Source: a bacterium (GTDB lineage Bacteria; Myxococcota_A; Polyangia; Nannocystales; Nannocystaceae). From it: a stretch of 64,000 bases of DNA. A program made the position numbers and the translations under genes. Position 1 is the stretch's first letter. The number at the start of each line of letters is the position of its first letter. Where the stretch lies: assembly GCA_024742475.1 (NCBI GenBank), contig JANSYI010000007.1, positions 62,001 to 126,000 on the forward strand. The letters are read 5' to 3'. Under the pieces are notes generated by a model. The model was not told the origin of the DNA. It saw nothing but the letters and a program-made list of their open reading frames with translations, and searched no databases. Positions 54,506 to 63,515 of this stretch are shown here, piece by piece.

Positions 54506-55183
54506 ATGAATCCCGTGCGAGCCTACACACGTTCAGCGGTGGGGCTGTTCCTGGCGCTCACCGCATGCGAGCCCGAGACACCCCCGCAGCCCGACGCGCC
54601 CCCATCCGACGAAGAGTCCGCCGCGCAGGCGTCCTTCGAGCCCGGGGTGACCAAGGCCGTCCTCACGTTCGCGAGCGACCGGGGGGCGTTCGCCGACTCC
54701 TCGAAGGTGGAGGACGTGCCCGAGGCGTCCCGTGGCATGGTGCGCGTCACGCTGCTCGAGGGCCCCAAGCCGCCGCAGGGGCAGGTGTGGGTGGCCAACC
54801 TGACCGAGCCCGGAGCGGTCAGCCTCTCGACCGTGCCGCGCGACATGTTCGAGGAGCTGGCGCTCGGCCAGGGCCTCAAGTCCGAGTTCGCCCTCCCCGA
54901 AGGCCTGGAGCCACCGCCGCAGGTCGCGGCGAACACCGACGAGGTGATCGTCTACAAGACCGCGTGGTGTGGGGTCTGCAAGAAGGTGCAGAGCTACCTG
55001 GACCGCAAGGGCGTGAAGTACGTCGCCAAGGACATCGAGAAGGACCGCACGGCCGCGGCCGAGCTCTCGGCCAAGGCGTCGAAGGCGGGCGTACAGACGG
55101 GCAGCGTCCCGGTCATCGACGTCGGCGGCGAGCTCATGGTCGGCTTCGATCGCGGGCGGCTGGAAAAGCTCCTCGCCCGATAG
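54506..55183 (+). CDS. Lipoprotein with glutaredoxin-like domain
   Basis: 225 residues. Lipobox LALTAC after a short signal peptide, then a Pro/Asp linker. Residues ~35-135 hold an unassigned beta region. The C-terminal ~85 residues are a glutaredoxin fold with the redox motif CGVC in VIVYKTAWCGVCKKV and the cis-Pro strand VQTGSVPVIDVGG. The protein is exported, so it would work in the periplasm on disulfides. It lies next to an S41-like gene and, opposite, a DsbD-like gene, which suggests a local thiol-redox system. Confidence 0.8.
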   Translation: MNPVRAYTRSAVGLFLALTACEPETPPQPDAPPSDEESAAQASFEPGVTKAVLTFASDRGAFADSSKVEDVPEASRGMVRVTLLEGPKPPQGQVWVANLTEPGAVSLSTVPRDMFEELALGQGLKSEFALPEGLEPPPQVAANTDEVIVYKTAWCGVCKKVQSYLDRKGVKYVAKDIEKDRTAAAELSAKASKAGVQTGSVPVIDVGGELMVGFDRGRLEKLLAR

Positions 55184-55207
55184 CCGCCGCGACGCTACCC
55201 TCGGCCG

Positions 55208-56545
55208 GTGACTCGTGTTGCGTCGTCCGTGCTGTTGGCCCTCGTTGGGCTCGCCTGCGTGCCCGCCCCGATCGTCGGGGAGGATGTCATGCCGCTCGAT
55301 GGGGCGCTCCACCTCCAGGACGTGGGGCGGGAGGGCGCCTACGGACGAAACCCCGACGCCACCGCGCCAGGCACCAAGACCGTCGCCTCCGGGGACGACG
55401 TGGGGGGCTTCGCGGCGGCGCTGTCGTCTCGGTGGGTGCACCGCGGCATCCATGCCGACGAAGGCGTCGACGTCGACGCCGTGCTCGCGCTGCTACGCCA
55501 GGAACTCGCGGTGGCGCGAAGTCGTGGTGATCGACGGGCGGCCGTGCGCCGTGCGACCTGCCGGCTCGGCGACGGGCAGCTGCGCATCGTCGAACGCACG
55601 GACCGGCTGCACAGCGACACGGGCCTGTCGGTGCGCGCGGTTGGGCCGGCCTTCCTCGTCGAGGGGACCGACGGTCGCTACGATGGCGACCTCGCGCCCG
55701 GCGATCGCATCATGGCGGTCGATGGCGTCGACGCCCTGAGGTGGGCCGACTCCACCTGCGTCGCGCCCGGGTCCTCCGACGGCCACAGACGCGAGCAGCT
55801 TGCGCAGAGCCTCGAGCGGAGCGCGGCGAGCCGGCACGCAGATCGCAAGCGGCCCAAGGTGGTCAAGGTGCGGCGGGCGAAGAACGGTGATGTTCGCGAG
55901 GTCAGCCTGCGGTGGCGCGACGAGTCCGACGCGCAGTGTGTCGAGGGCGAGGCGCTGACGTCGGAGGTGGGCGTGGTCACCGTGCATCGGCTCGACTGCG
56001 ACGCGCAGGCGTTCGCCGAGCAGCTCACCGAGGCCGCGCAGGCCGCTGGAGGCACGCACGTCATGCTGGATCTGCGGCGCACCCTCGGCGACCACGAGGG
56101 CAACGCGCAGGTGCTGGCCCGGCGCGTCTCCCCCGCGGCGACGGTGTGGGCGACCAAGCGCCCGGCGAGCAGCGCCGACTTCATCAACGTCGCGCTGCCC
56201 GAGGCCGGGCCACCAATGCAGGCCCAGACGCGCTGGCTGCTGGTGAGCCCTCGCTGCGATGGGACCTGCGAGCTCGCCGCGGCGGTCATCGCCGCCGACC
56301 CCCTGGTGACCACCGTCGGCCGCGCAACGGCAGGCAGCGTCGCAGAGACAGACACCGTCTCGGTGGGCAAGGCCGCCGTCGTCCAAGTCCCCACCGTGAC
56401 GTACGCACTCCCCAACACGGTGACCGTGATCGAGGGCCGCGGCGTCACGCCCGACATCGCCGTCACCGCCACGGTCGACGTGCTGGCACGAGGCCACGAC
56501 CCCGAGGTGGTCGCGGTCGCGCGGCGCATCGCGGGCCGAGACTGA
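55208..56545 (+). CDS. S41-peptidase-like lipoprotein, probably inactive
   Basis: 445 residues from GTG 55208. A lipobox-like LVGLAC ends the signal peptide. Residues ~145-185 form a PDZ-like domain (GRYDGDLAPGDRIMAVDGV). The C-terminal ~180 residues follow the S41/CtpA tail-specific protease fold (THVMLDLRRTLGDHEGNAQVL; TTVGRATAGSV; VIEGRGVTPD). The catalytic-Ser segment reads RCDGTCELAAAVI with no Ser, so proteolysis is doubtful; a Cys sits nearby. It follows the glutaredoxin gene by 24 nt. A chaperone or binding role is possible. Confidence 0.7.
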   Translation: MTRVASSVLLALVGLACVPAPIVGEDVMPLDGALHLQDVGREGAYGRNPDATAPGTKTVASGDDVGGFAAALSSRWVHRGIHADEGVDVDAVLALLRQELAVARSRGDRRAAVRRATCRLGDGQLRIVERTDRLHSDTGLSVRAVGPAFLVEGTDGRYDGDLAPGDRIMAVDGVDALRWADSTCVAPGSSDGHRREQLAQSLERSAASRHADRKRPKVVKVRRAKNGDVREVSLRWRDESDAQCVEGEALTSEVGVVTVHRLDCDAQAFAEQLTEAAQAAGGTHVMLDLRRTLGDHEGNAQVLARRVSPAATVWATKRPASSADFINVALPEAGPPMQAQTRWLLVSPRCDGTCELAAAVIAADPLVTTVGRATAGSVAETDTVSVGKAAVVQVPTVTYALPNTVTVIEGRGVTPDIAVTATVDVLARGHDPEVVAVARRIAGRD

Positions 56546-56555
56546 ACCGGGTCGG

Positions 56556-57860
56556 CTAGAGCTTCGCGTCGAGCTCGGCGAGGAACGTGGGGGCGTCGAC
56601 GAACGTCTTGAAGTGCACCGCGGCCTCGGGCATGGGCTCGCCTGCACGCAGCGTCTCGAACGCGCCCGAGAGCTGCGCGTCGGTGCCATAGATGAGCACC
56701 GAGGGGAGGGTGCCGCTGCCGAAGGCCTCCTGAATCGTCGCTTGGTCCTCGCTCGGATCCGTGACGTCGATCTTGATGAGGTGGAAGCCCTTCGCCAAGC
56801 GAGGTTCGACGTCCTCGTGGTGGAAGGTGAACTTCTCCATCTCCTTGCATGGCGTGCACCACTCGGCAGCGAAGTCGATGACGATCGGCTTGCCGTCGTC
56901 CTCGGCCGCGGTGATCGCCGCAGTCATCTCATCGAGCGTCGTCACCTCGGTCCAGGCCATCGGCGGGACGTACAGGATGAGGTTGACGCCCACGATGCCG
57001 CCCATGGCGGCCAGCGCGACGCCAAGCGCCTTGCGTGACGCCTCGGCACGCGACGACTTGAAGCTCAGGTGGACCGCACCGAGGGCGAGGCCGACGGCGA
57101 CCAGGCCGATCGCTGCCCAGATGCCCCAGTCGGGGTGGATGATGAAGTCGCCGAGCTCCTTGTGGACGGGCCGGAGGAACCACGCGGCCATGACCAACAT
57201 GGCCACGCCGAAGAAGCTCTTGACGTGCTCCATCCAGGCGCCCGGACGAAACAGGCTGGCGCCCAGCGCGACGGCAAAGAAGAGCGTGCCCATGCCCAGC
57301 GCGTAGGCGAACAGCAGCGAGCCCCCGTACACCACGCCGCCTCCATCGGCGGCCGAGGACGCGATGAAGGCCAGCAGCGACAGCAGGACCGGCCCGGTGC
57401 AGGGCGCGGAGATCAGCCCCGAGACCAGCCCCATGAGGAAGGCGCCGACCGGGCCCGTGCCGCCGACGGCGTTGAGGCGGTTCTGCACGCTGGTGGGGAG
57501 CTGGATGTCGAACGCACCGAACATCGAGGCGGCGAGCGCGAGCAGCATGAGCACGATCGGGTAGACGACCCAGGGGTTGCCCAGCCACGCGCCGAATGCG
57601 GCGCCGGAGAGGGCGACGGCCACGCCGAGCGAGGTGTAGAGCACGGCCATGCCCAGCACGTAGGCGCTGGCCAGGAAGAGGGCCCGACCTCGCGACACGC
57701 CTTTGGCGCCGAAGACCGCGACGGTGATCGGGATCAGCGGGTAGACGCACGGCGTGAGGTCGACCAGCACGCCCTGCCCAAACGCCCACGCGTAGGCGGC
57801 GAGGCCTCCACCGGCGAAGTCTGGGGCGGCGAATGCGAGAAGCGAAGTCGGGTCAGCCAT
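56556..57860 (-). CDS. DsbD-like thiol:disulfide interchange protein
   Basis: 434 residues. About eight TM helices carry the two membrane cysteines of the DsbD/CcdA family (LTPCVYPLIPI and ISAPCTGPV). The C-terminal ~130 residues are a thioredoxin-like periplasmic domain with WCTPCK. The N-terminal immunoglobulin-like DsbD-alpha domain is absent. The protein moves reducing power from cytosolic thioredoxin to periplasmic thiols, for example for c-type cytochrome assembly. Start ATG 57860. It is convergent with the S41-like gene; with the glutaredoxin lipoprotein it may support cytochromes such as those of the operon at 15-25 kb. Confidence 0.88.
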   Translation of the reverse strand: MADPTSLLAFAAPDFAGGGLAAYAWAFGQGVLVDLTPCVYPLIPITVAVFGAKGVSRGRALFLASAYVLGMAVLYTSLGVAVALSGAAFGAWLGNPWVVYPIVLMLLALAASMFGAFDIQLPTSVQNRLNAVGGTGPVGAFLMGLVSGLISAPCTGPVLLSLLAFIASSAADGGGVVYGGSLLFAYALGMGTLFFAVALGASLFRPGAWMEHVKSFFGVAMLVMAAWFLRPVHKELGDFIIHPDWGIWAAIGLVAVGLALGAVHLSFKSSRAEASRKALGVALAAMGGIVGVNLILYVPPMAWTEVTTLDEMTAAITAAEDDGKPIVIDFAAEWCTPCKEMEKFTFHHEDVEPRLAKGFHLIKIDVTDPSEDQATIQEAFGSGTLPSVLIYGTDAQLSGAFETLRAGEPMPEAAVHFKTFVDAPTFLAELDAKL

Positions 57861-57941
57861 GGCGCGTGCACCCTCAACGTGCCGAGGGCACCCAACGTTA
57901 TGCCACGGCCTGCGATGCGGGCACGGCGCAGGCTCGTCCCG

Positions 57942-59672
57942 CTACGAGGGGGCTTCTCCGCGGCAGAATCCGTCCTCTTGAATCTCGCGGAGCTCCTCGG
58001 CGGACAGCGCACCGCAGCACGTGTCGTCGCGCGCCTGCACGATGATCTCGAAGAGCAGCGAGAGGGGCAGTCCGTGACAGCACGCCCCTTGGCCGTCGGC
58101 GCTGCAGTTGGGCGCGCTCAGGCAGTCTCCCGAGCGCGGGTCGAGGCACTGCAGCCGGACGCCGGGGTTGGGATCGGTGTAGTCGAGGACCGTGACGCTG
58201 TCTTCGAACACCGACGCGCCGAGCAGGCCATCGGGCTGCAGCGCCTCGGGTGCGACGTCACGACGAAGCGCCAGCACCATCGGGTGCGTCTCGGGCAGCA
58301 CCGTCGTGTCGAGCCACCGGTCGGGCTCGGGCTCGCGCTGCCCAGGGTCGAAGCGGGTCTCTCCGAGCACGGCGAGGCCTGCGTCGGAGTCTTCGGCGGC
58401 GTGGGGGGTGGACGTGTCCTCGACGTTGCCGCGGGCCTCGAAGTCGGCGACGAACGCCTCGCACTGGTTCAGCAACGCCGACGCTCGCTGCTGGGCCCGC
58501 ACGCAGGGGCCGGGGCCGCGCGTCCGGGTAAGGCCTGGGAGCAGGCCGACCGAGCGTACCGCGAGGCGCAGCAGCGGGGGATCGTCCCCCGAGGGCGCCG
58601 GAGGCCACCCGGAGATCGACAGCGACCCGTCGAGGCCGAGGACGCACGCAGGCGTGTCGGCTTCGATGGCGCCGCAGTCGGGCAGGTTCTCCAGCGGCCC
58701 AAACATGCGCCGCGCGGAGTCGTCGAAGAGCACCAGCCCGGGGACGCCGGTCGCGACGACGAGCGACGCCTGCTTGCCACCGGCGTCGGGGTCGTCGGCG
58801 GGGACGCACGCGCCCTCGGTCGCGTCGAGGGCGTCCCCGCGCGAGGCGAAGCACGTACCGGGCGCGAACGGGTTGTTGTCGGTCAGCGCGTAGCTGACCC
58901 CGCACGGCGGCATCGCGACGCAGGCGTCGAGCACCATGCGGCTGGCCTCGAGGGCGAGGTCGGGGTTGCCTTGAATGTCGAAGCCACCCAGGGCGCAGTC
59001 TTGGCCGCCGATGTCGCAGCGATCGGCGAGATCGCGGCCGAGGAGTCGCCCCGGGAACTGCACGGGAACGAAGGTGAATCCCTCGTCCGCAAGGTTGCGG
59101 TCGGTTCCGGGGAACTCGCCGTACAGCGCCACCCTCGCGCCGCCCAGCGGTGGACGTCGCAACAGGACCGCGAACTGTCGCAGGAGGTTTCCGCCGAGGA
59201 CCGCGCCGGGCTCGACGAGCGCGTCTGCGTCGCCAGCCGCCCACGAGAACGCCTGGCCGCCGTCGGCTGGCGCGCGCACGACCGGGAGGTCGCGAAATCG
59301 AAACCGGGCCACGGAGCGATCCTGGGCCTCCTCGGTCGGGGTCGCGGAGGCGAGCCCTTGGGCCTGGCGCAGCTCGAGGCACTCCCGCCCGAAACTCAGC
59401 GGCGCGTCCTCGCGCTCGCTCTTGAGCACCGTCAGCGGCGAGAGCGTATCGATGAGCGCCAGCTCGCAGGGCCGCCCGTTCGCCGGGTCGCACCCCGAGC
59501 GCGCCGACGCCCCTGGGCATCCCTCGTCGATGAACGCCAGCCGGGGCAGGGGAGACGCGTCCCCGCTGGCCAGCGGAACCGCCCGTCCAAACTCGCCCTC
59601 GAACAGCGTCGGGTCCGACGCGCAAGCGACCACCAACAGCCCGAGGCCGGCGATTGGGCGGCGAAGTTCCAT
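57942..59672 (-). CDS. Cys-rich lipoprotein of unknown function
   Basis: 576 residues. A lipobox-like VVACAS ends the signal peptide. The protein is rich in Cys, Asp and Pro, with repeated hydrophobic strands (FRFRDLPVVRAP; VALYGEFPG). It ends with a Cys cluster including CCHGLPLSLLFEIIV and TCCGALSAEELREIQ. The internal layout, two Asp-containing repeats (AVLGGNLLRQFAV and DGLLGASVFEDSV), faintly resembles retropepsin-like aspartic proteases, but this is weak. ATG 59672 (MELRRP) was chosen over the ATG or GTG seven codons earlier. Function unknown. Confidence 0.6.
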   Translation of the reverse strand: MELRRPIAGLGLLVVACASDPTLFEGEFGRAVPLASGDASPLPRLAFIDEGCPGASARSGCDPANGRPCELALIDTLSPLTVLKSEREDAPLSFGRECLELRQAQGLASATPTEEAQDRSVARFRFRDLPVVRAPADGGQAFSWAAGDADALVEPGAVLGGNLLRQFAVLLRRPPLGGARVALYGEFPGTDRNLADEGFTFVPVQFPGRLLGRDLADRCDIGGQDCALGGFDIQGNPDLALEASRMVLDACVAMPPCGVSYALTDNNPFAPGTCFASRGDALDATEGACVPADDPDAGGKQASLVVATGVPGLVLFDDSARRMFGPLENLPDCGAIEADTPACVLGLDGSLSISGWPPAPSGDDPPLLRLAVRSVGLLPGLTRTRGPGPCVRAQQRASALLNQCEAFVADFEARGNVEDTSTPHAAEDSDAGLAVLGETRFDPGQREPEPDRWLDTTVLPETHPMVLALRRDVAPEALQPDGLLGASVFEDSVTVLDYTDPNPGVRLQCLDPRSGDCLSAPNCSADGQGACCHGLPLSLLFEIIVQARDDTCCGALSAEELREIQEDGFCRGEAPS

Positions 59673-59820
59673 CGCGCCCGCAGTGTAGACCACCCACGCA
59701 AAACGCCCCGCAGCAAAACCCGCGAGGCGTCGAACGGAACCCGCTCACTCACCAGCGTCCGCAGGCGGAGAAGCGGACCCGGCCCGCCCCAGCGTGCGGG
59801 GGTGGCGGAAGGCCCCCGCC

Positions 59821-60123
59821 CCACCACCGAAGAAGCGGACGCGGAGGAGCGAGCCGGCGGCTCGCGAGCGAGGGCGCTCCCGCGCCCGAACTAGGAGGGG
59901 TGAAGCGAAGGGGGCTACGCCCCACCACCGAAGAAGCGGACGCGGAGGAGCGAGCCGGCGGCTCGCGAGCGAGGGCGCTCCCGCGCCCGAACTTGGAGGG
60001 GTGAAGCGAAGGGGGCTGCGCCCCACCACCGAAGAAGCGGACGCGGAGGAGCGAGCCGGCGGCTCGCGAGCGAGGGCGCTCCCGCGCCCGAACTTGGAGG
60101 GGTGAAGCGAAGGGGGCTGCGCC
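59821..60123. repeat. Three tandem copies of a 101-bp GC-rich unit
   Basis: Units begin at 59821, 59922 and 60023 and are nearly identical (differences such as ctagg/cttgg and ctacg/ctgcg). The period of 101 is not a multiple of three, so it is not a coding repeat, although all frames stay open. Each unit contains two stem-loops, GCGAGCC/GGCTCGC and GGGCGC/GCGCCC, and ends with a purine-rich stretch. The preceding 59673-59820 contains a partial degenerate copy (about 59766-59780) and nothing else recognised. No gene lies in 59673-60160. Confidence 0.9.
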
Positions 60124-60131
60124 CCCGCAGC

Positions 60132-60155
60132 GAGGGGAACCGAGAGGTTCCCCTC
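60132..60155 (-). terminator. Hairpin downstream of mlaC
   Basis: A perfect 10-bp stem (GAGGGGAACC/GGTTCCCCTC) with a GAGA tetraloop, 5 nt beyond the mlaC stop on the minus strand. No T-run follows. It separates mlaC from the tandem repeats. Confidence 0.5.
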
Positions 60156-60160
60156 AATGA

Positions 60161-60787
60161 CTAATCAGCCTTCGCGATGTCGGCCAGCTTGGTCTGCAGC
60201 CGCGAGATCAGCCCGTCGATGCCCTCGTCGCGGAGGATCTTGCCGAACTCGTAGCGATAGGTCTTCGACAGGCTGACGCCGTCGGTGATGATGTTGCGGG
60301 CGACCCACTGGCCCTTGCCGTCTTCGCCGGTGACCCAGTGCATCACGTACGAGATCTCGAGGGTCTGCTTCTCGCCGTCCTTCTCGAAGGTCACGCGGGT
60401 GTCGACCTTGGCCTTGTCCTTGCGGACCTCTTCGCCCAGGTACTCCACCGTGCCCGAGTCGGCCTGGCGAATGCGCTTGAGGTAGTTCTCGCGAATGAGC
60501 TGGGCGAGGAGCGCCTCGTACTCGGGACATCGGGGGTCGCACTTCTTGGCGTAGCGGCGCTCGCCTCCGAGGGCGGCCCGGGCGATCCACTGGTAGTCGA
60601 GCAGGGCGTCGACCTCGGCCTCGATCTTCTCGCTGCTCGCCTTGTCGTGCACGAGGCCGACGACGGACTGGTGGGACGACTTGAACGCTTCGAGCGCGGA
60701 AGCGGGGGAGTCGGCGGCTTGGGCGGTGCTGGCCGCTCCGAAGAGGGCCAACGCGAGCATGAGGGGAGCGAATCGAGTGCGGATCAC
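60161..60787 (-). CDS. mlaC: MlaC/Ttg2D-family phospholipid-binding protein
   Basis: 208 residues. The signal peptide ends at AQAADS. The MlaC fold is recognisable: LLDYQWIARAALGG, YLGEEVRKDKAKVDTRVTF, HWVTGEDGKGQWVARNIITDGVSLSKTYR and FGKILRDEGIDGLISRLQ. MlaC shuttles phospholipids between outer and inner membrane in the Mla system. GTG 60787 (MIRTRFAP) gives the signal peptide. The rest of the Mla transporter is not in the window, although a TolC-like gene lies just upstream on the same strand. Confidence 0.9.
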   Translation of the reverse strand: MIRTRFAPLMLALALFGAASTAQAADSPASALEAFKSSHQSVVGLVHDKASSEKIEAEVDALLDYQWIARAALGGERRYAKKCDPRCPEYEALLAQLIRENYLKRIRQADSGTVEYLGEEVRKDKAKVDTRVTFEKDGEKQTLEISYVMHWVTGEDGKGQWVARNIITDGVSLSKTYRYEFGKILRDEGIDGLISRLQTKLADIAKAD

Positions 60788-60927
60788 GGGAGTCCTCTCG
60801 GGTTGCGGGGTCAGACGGGGCCCCGTGGGGCCATATTCACGGCGGCTCACCCTAGCATGGTGCTCCGCATCACGTTCTACCGGGTCTGGGACGGCGTTCC
60901 GGCGGGGAAACCGGTGGACCAGGGCGC

Positions 60928-62526
60928 TCATGGTGCGGTGGGCCCCGTCTCGCGGCCAAGCTGGGTGCCGACCGCGCGGGAGAGGCGCGCGAGCGCGTCG
61001 TTGTAGCTGAAGATTGCCTGCGCGTAGTCGAACCGGCGCTTGTACCACTTCTCCAGGTTGCGCAGCAGCTCGGTGGCGTTGCCCCCGCCGACCGAGTCCT
61101 TCTGCTGGCCCGAGACGACCAGCCGCCAGCTGAGATCGACCGCTTCGTCGTACGTGTCGACGAGGTGCTTGGCTTCCACGAGATCTCCGTAGGCCTGCTG
61201 CACGTCCAGACCCAGCAGCAGCGCGGCGGCCTCTTCTTGTCGCATGGCCGCGCGGGTGTTGGCGCGGGCCGTCTGCAGGTCGAACGTCTTGAAGTGGAAG
61301 TCCCAGCGCCAGCGCATGGCGAGCGCGGCGGAGAAGCGGGTCCAGTTGAAGCCGTCTTGGTAGTAGAGCTGCGACATGTCCTGATCGACCGCGTTGGAGC
61401 GCGCGATGCCGGTCTGGACCGCGATGCCGAGGTCGGGCAGGAAGTTGGAGCGCGCGAGCTTCTCCTGGAACTCGCGGGCCTTGACCGCCGCCGAGGCCAT
61501 ACGGGCCTCGGGTCTCCGCGCGACGGCCATCTGTTTGTAGTCGGCCGGTCGCTGCAGGCCGCCCTCGATCGCCATCGGCCGCAGCTTGCTTGCCTTGACG
61601 TCGAAGCCCGGCGGCGCCGCGTCTCCGGCCAGGGCCCACAAGGCCGACAGCGCATAGGACTCGACGTTGAGCGCCTGCCGCATCAGCTGCTCGAGCTCGA
61701 TCGCGGCGAGCTTGACCTTGATCAGGTCATCGGGGTCGCGCAGGGAATCACCCTCGGACGGGTCGGCGTCCCAGTCGTCGTCGCCGCCGCCCACCTCGGC
61801 CTCGATGCGCCGCTGCGCCTTGTCGACGATGCCCTTGGCCTCGCGCAGGATGCCGACGGTGTCGCGGGCGAGCAGCAGCGCGGCGTAGGCCTGCTGCACG
61901 CGGAGCACCGTCTCTTGCTCGACCTGCCCCTTCTCGAGCTCCTTGAGCGCGACCCCGACCTCGGCGAGCTTGCGGGTGTTTCGGATCTTGCCGAACGTCG
62001 TGATCGGGATGACCATGTCGGCGCGGAACTCGAACCGGACGCCTGCGTCGGCGAGCTGCGCGAAGTAGCCGTCGATCGTGTTGACGTCGAAGCTGTTGTC
62101 GTCGCGGCTGCGGCAGTACTGGAAGTCGAACCCGTCGCCGCTTCCGTCGTCGAGGTTGACGTCGTCGCAGCGGATGTTGACGCCGGGGCTGAGGGTGGCC
62201 GAGGTCTCGATGACGGGCACCCAGGCGAACTGCGCCTTGCGGAGCTGTGCGCGCATGGCCGTGACCTGCTCGTCGGCAGACTTGACGGCAGGGTTTTCGA
62301 GGGCGTAGCGGACGATCTGGTCGAGCCCGAGCCGCGACACGTCGGCGGGGCGTCGGCCGTAGGGGTCGAGCCGACCGTCGGCGACAGCGTCGAACGCGGA
62401 GGCGCGGCGGGGCGTCGGGGTGTCCTCCGGGGCCGAGGGGGCGGCCACCGGGGGCGGAGCGGCGTCCACGACCGGGCTCAGCAGACCCGCGCCCAACAGG
62501 ACGCACAACGACGACGCGCGCAGCAC
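60928..62526 (-). CDS. TolC-family outer membrane efflux-like protein
   Basis: 532 residues. The signal peptide ends near VVDAAP. Two long helical repeats typical of TolC proteins are seen, with ALENPAVKSADEQVTAMRAQ, ELEKGQVEQETVLRVQQAYA and RDPDDLIKVKLAAIELEQL. Long acidic loops (GGGDDDWDADPSEGD) are an addition. The protein probably forms a trimeric outer-membrane channel for an exporter not encoded here. The start is GTG 62526. It is followed by mlaC after 140 bp and is divergent from the ygfZ-like gene. Confidence 0.85.
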   Translation of the reverse strand: MLRASSLCVLLGAGLLSPVVDAAPPPVAAPSAPEDTPTPRRASAFDAVADGRLDPYGRRPADVSRLGLDQIVRYALENPAVKSADEQVTAMRAQLRKAQFAWVPVIETSATLSPGVNIRCDDVNLDDGSGDGFDFQYCRSRDDNSFDVNTIDGYFAQLADAGVRFEFRADMVIPITTFGKIRNTRKLAEVGVALKELEKGQVEQETVLRVQQAYAALLLARDTVGILREAKGIVDKAQRRIEAEVGGGDDDWDADPSEGDSLRDPDDLIKVKLAAIELEQLMRQALNVESYALSALWALAGDAAPPGFDVKASKLRPMAIEGGLQRPADYKQMAVARRPEARMASAAVKAREFQEKLARSNFLPDLGIAVQTGIARSNAVDQDMSQLYYQDGFNWTRFSAALAMRWRWDFHFKTFDLQTARANTRAAMRQEEAAALLLGLDVQQAYGDLVEAKHLVDTYDEAVDLSWRLVVSGQQKDSVGGGNATELLRNLEKWYKRRFDYAQAIFSYNDALARLSRAVGTQLGRETGPTAP

Positions 62527-62600
62527 ACCGCATGGGTACCCCTGCCACGCAGCGGGCGCAACAGGCCTGGATCACGCCCGCACGTGGCCAGTTGCGCGCT

Positions 62601-63497
62601 GTGATCTCCGTTGCCAAGCTCTGCCCCGTGGCTGTCCTCGGCGCCTCGCTTCACGATCTTCCCCACCAGCAGCGCAAGGTCTTGCGCCTGCACGGCCCGG
62701 ACACGCAGCGGTTCCTGCAGGGCACCCTCTCGGCCGACGTCGCCAACGCGAAGCCTGGCGAGGCCGTGCCCGCCACGCTGCTCACCGTAAAGGCCAAGAT
62801 CGTCTCCGAGCTCATCGTGCTCGTGCACGACGAGGAGACCGTCGATCTGCTCATCCCTGCCGACACGTTCGAGGGCGTGGAGGCGCATCTGGATCGACAC
62901 ATCATCATGGACCAGGTCGAGCTTGGTCGCCGCGAGGACGTCGTCGTGGCGGCGCTTTGGGGCGATGACCTGCCCGAGCCTTCGGCGCCGCTTCGCTGGC
63001 GCTGCACCCATCCGGTGCACGGGCAGCTGCTCGTGGGCACCCGTGCTGAAACGGACGCAGCGCTCGAGGGCGTCGAGCGGGCCGATGCCGACGCCTTCGC
63101 CGCGCACCGCATCGAGGTCGGCGCGCCCGCGTGGGGCTTCGAGGTGCGGCCCGACTTCTTTCCGCCCGAGGTCGGCTTCGTCGGCGCGGTCAGCTACGAC
63201 AAGGGCTGCTATCTCGGGCAAGAGCCGCTGGCCCGGATTCACGCCCGCGGGCAGGTCAACCGCGTGATGGTGCGGGTGGACGTGGCGGGCGATGCCACCG
63301 CGCCGCTGGACCTCGCGCACGCCGAGAGGGCCGAGGCCGGGCGCCTGACGACCGTCGCGGGCGGATCCGGTCTGGCAATCGTGCGCCGCAGCTTCGCCGC
63401 AGACGGCCAAACGCTCACCGCCGAAGGCGTGCAGGTCACCGTACGTTCGGGGCCTCTGGGCGACGACCCCGGTCGTGCCGGCCGGGCCGGGAGCTGA
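62601..63497 (+). CDS. ygfZ: YgfZ/GcvT-type folate-binding protein
   Basis: 298 residues. A tetrahydrofolate-binding protein that helps assemble or repair [4Fe-4S] proteins. The signature KGCYLGQEPLARIHARGQ holds the conserved Cys, and the N-terminus has VLRLHGPDTQRFLQGTLS. GTG 62601 or GTG 62628 may be the start; ATG 62532 would add an odd extension. The presence of Fe-S-rich proteins in the window makes the role plausible here. Confidence 0.85.
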   Translation: MISVAKLCPVAVLGASLHDLPHQQRKVLRLHGPDTQRFLQGTLSADVANAKPGEAVPATLLTVKAKIVSELIVLVHDEETVDLLIPADTFEGVEAHLDRHIIMDQVELGRREDVVVAALWGDDLPEPSAPLRWRCTHPVHGQLLVGTRAETDAALEGVERADADAFAAHRIEVGAPAWGFEVRPDFFPPEVGFVGAVSYDKGCYLGQEPLARIHARGQVNRVMVRVDVAGDATAPLDLAHAERAEAGRLTTVAGGSGLAIVRRSFAADGQTLTAEGVQVTVRSGPLGDDPGRAGRAGS

Positions 63498-63515
63498 GTC
63501 GGCCCAGCGAGCCGC

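Noticed and set aside
57069..59894. 941-codon plus-strand frame across the DsbD-like and Cys-rich lipoprotein genes
   Set aside because: No start signal, biased composition and no domain. It is antisense to two well-supported genes.
59821..60123. CRISPR array
   Set aside because: The units are 101 bp, contiguous and without unique spacers, and no cas genes are nearby.
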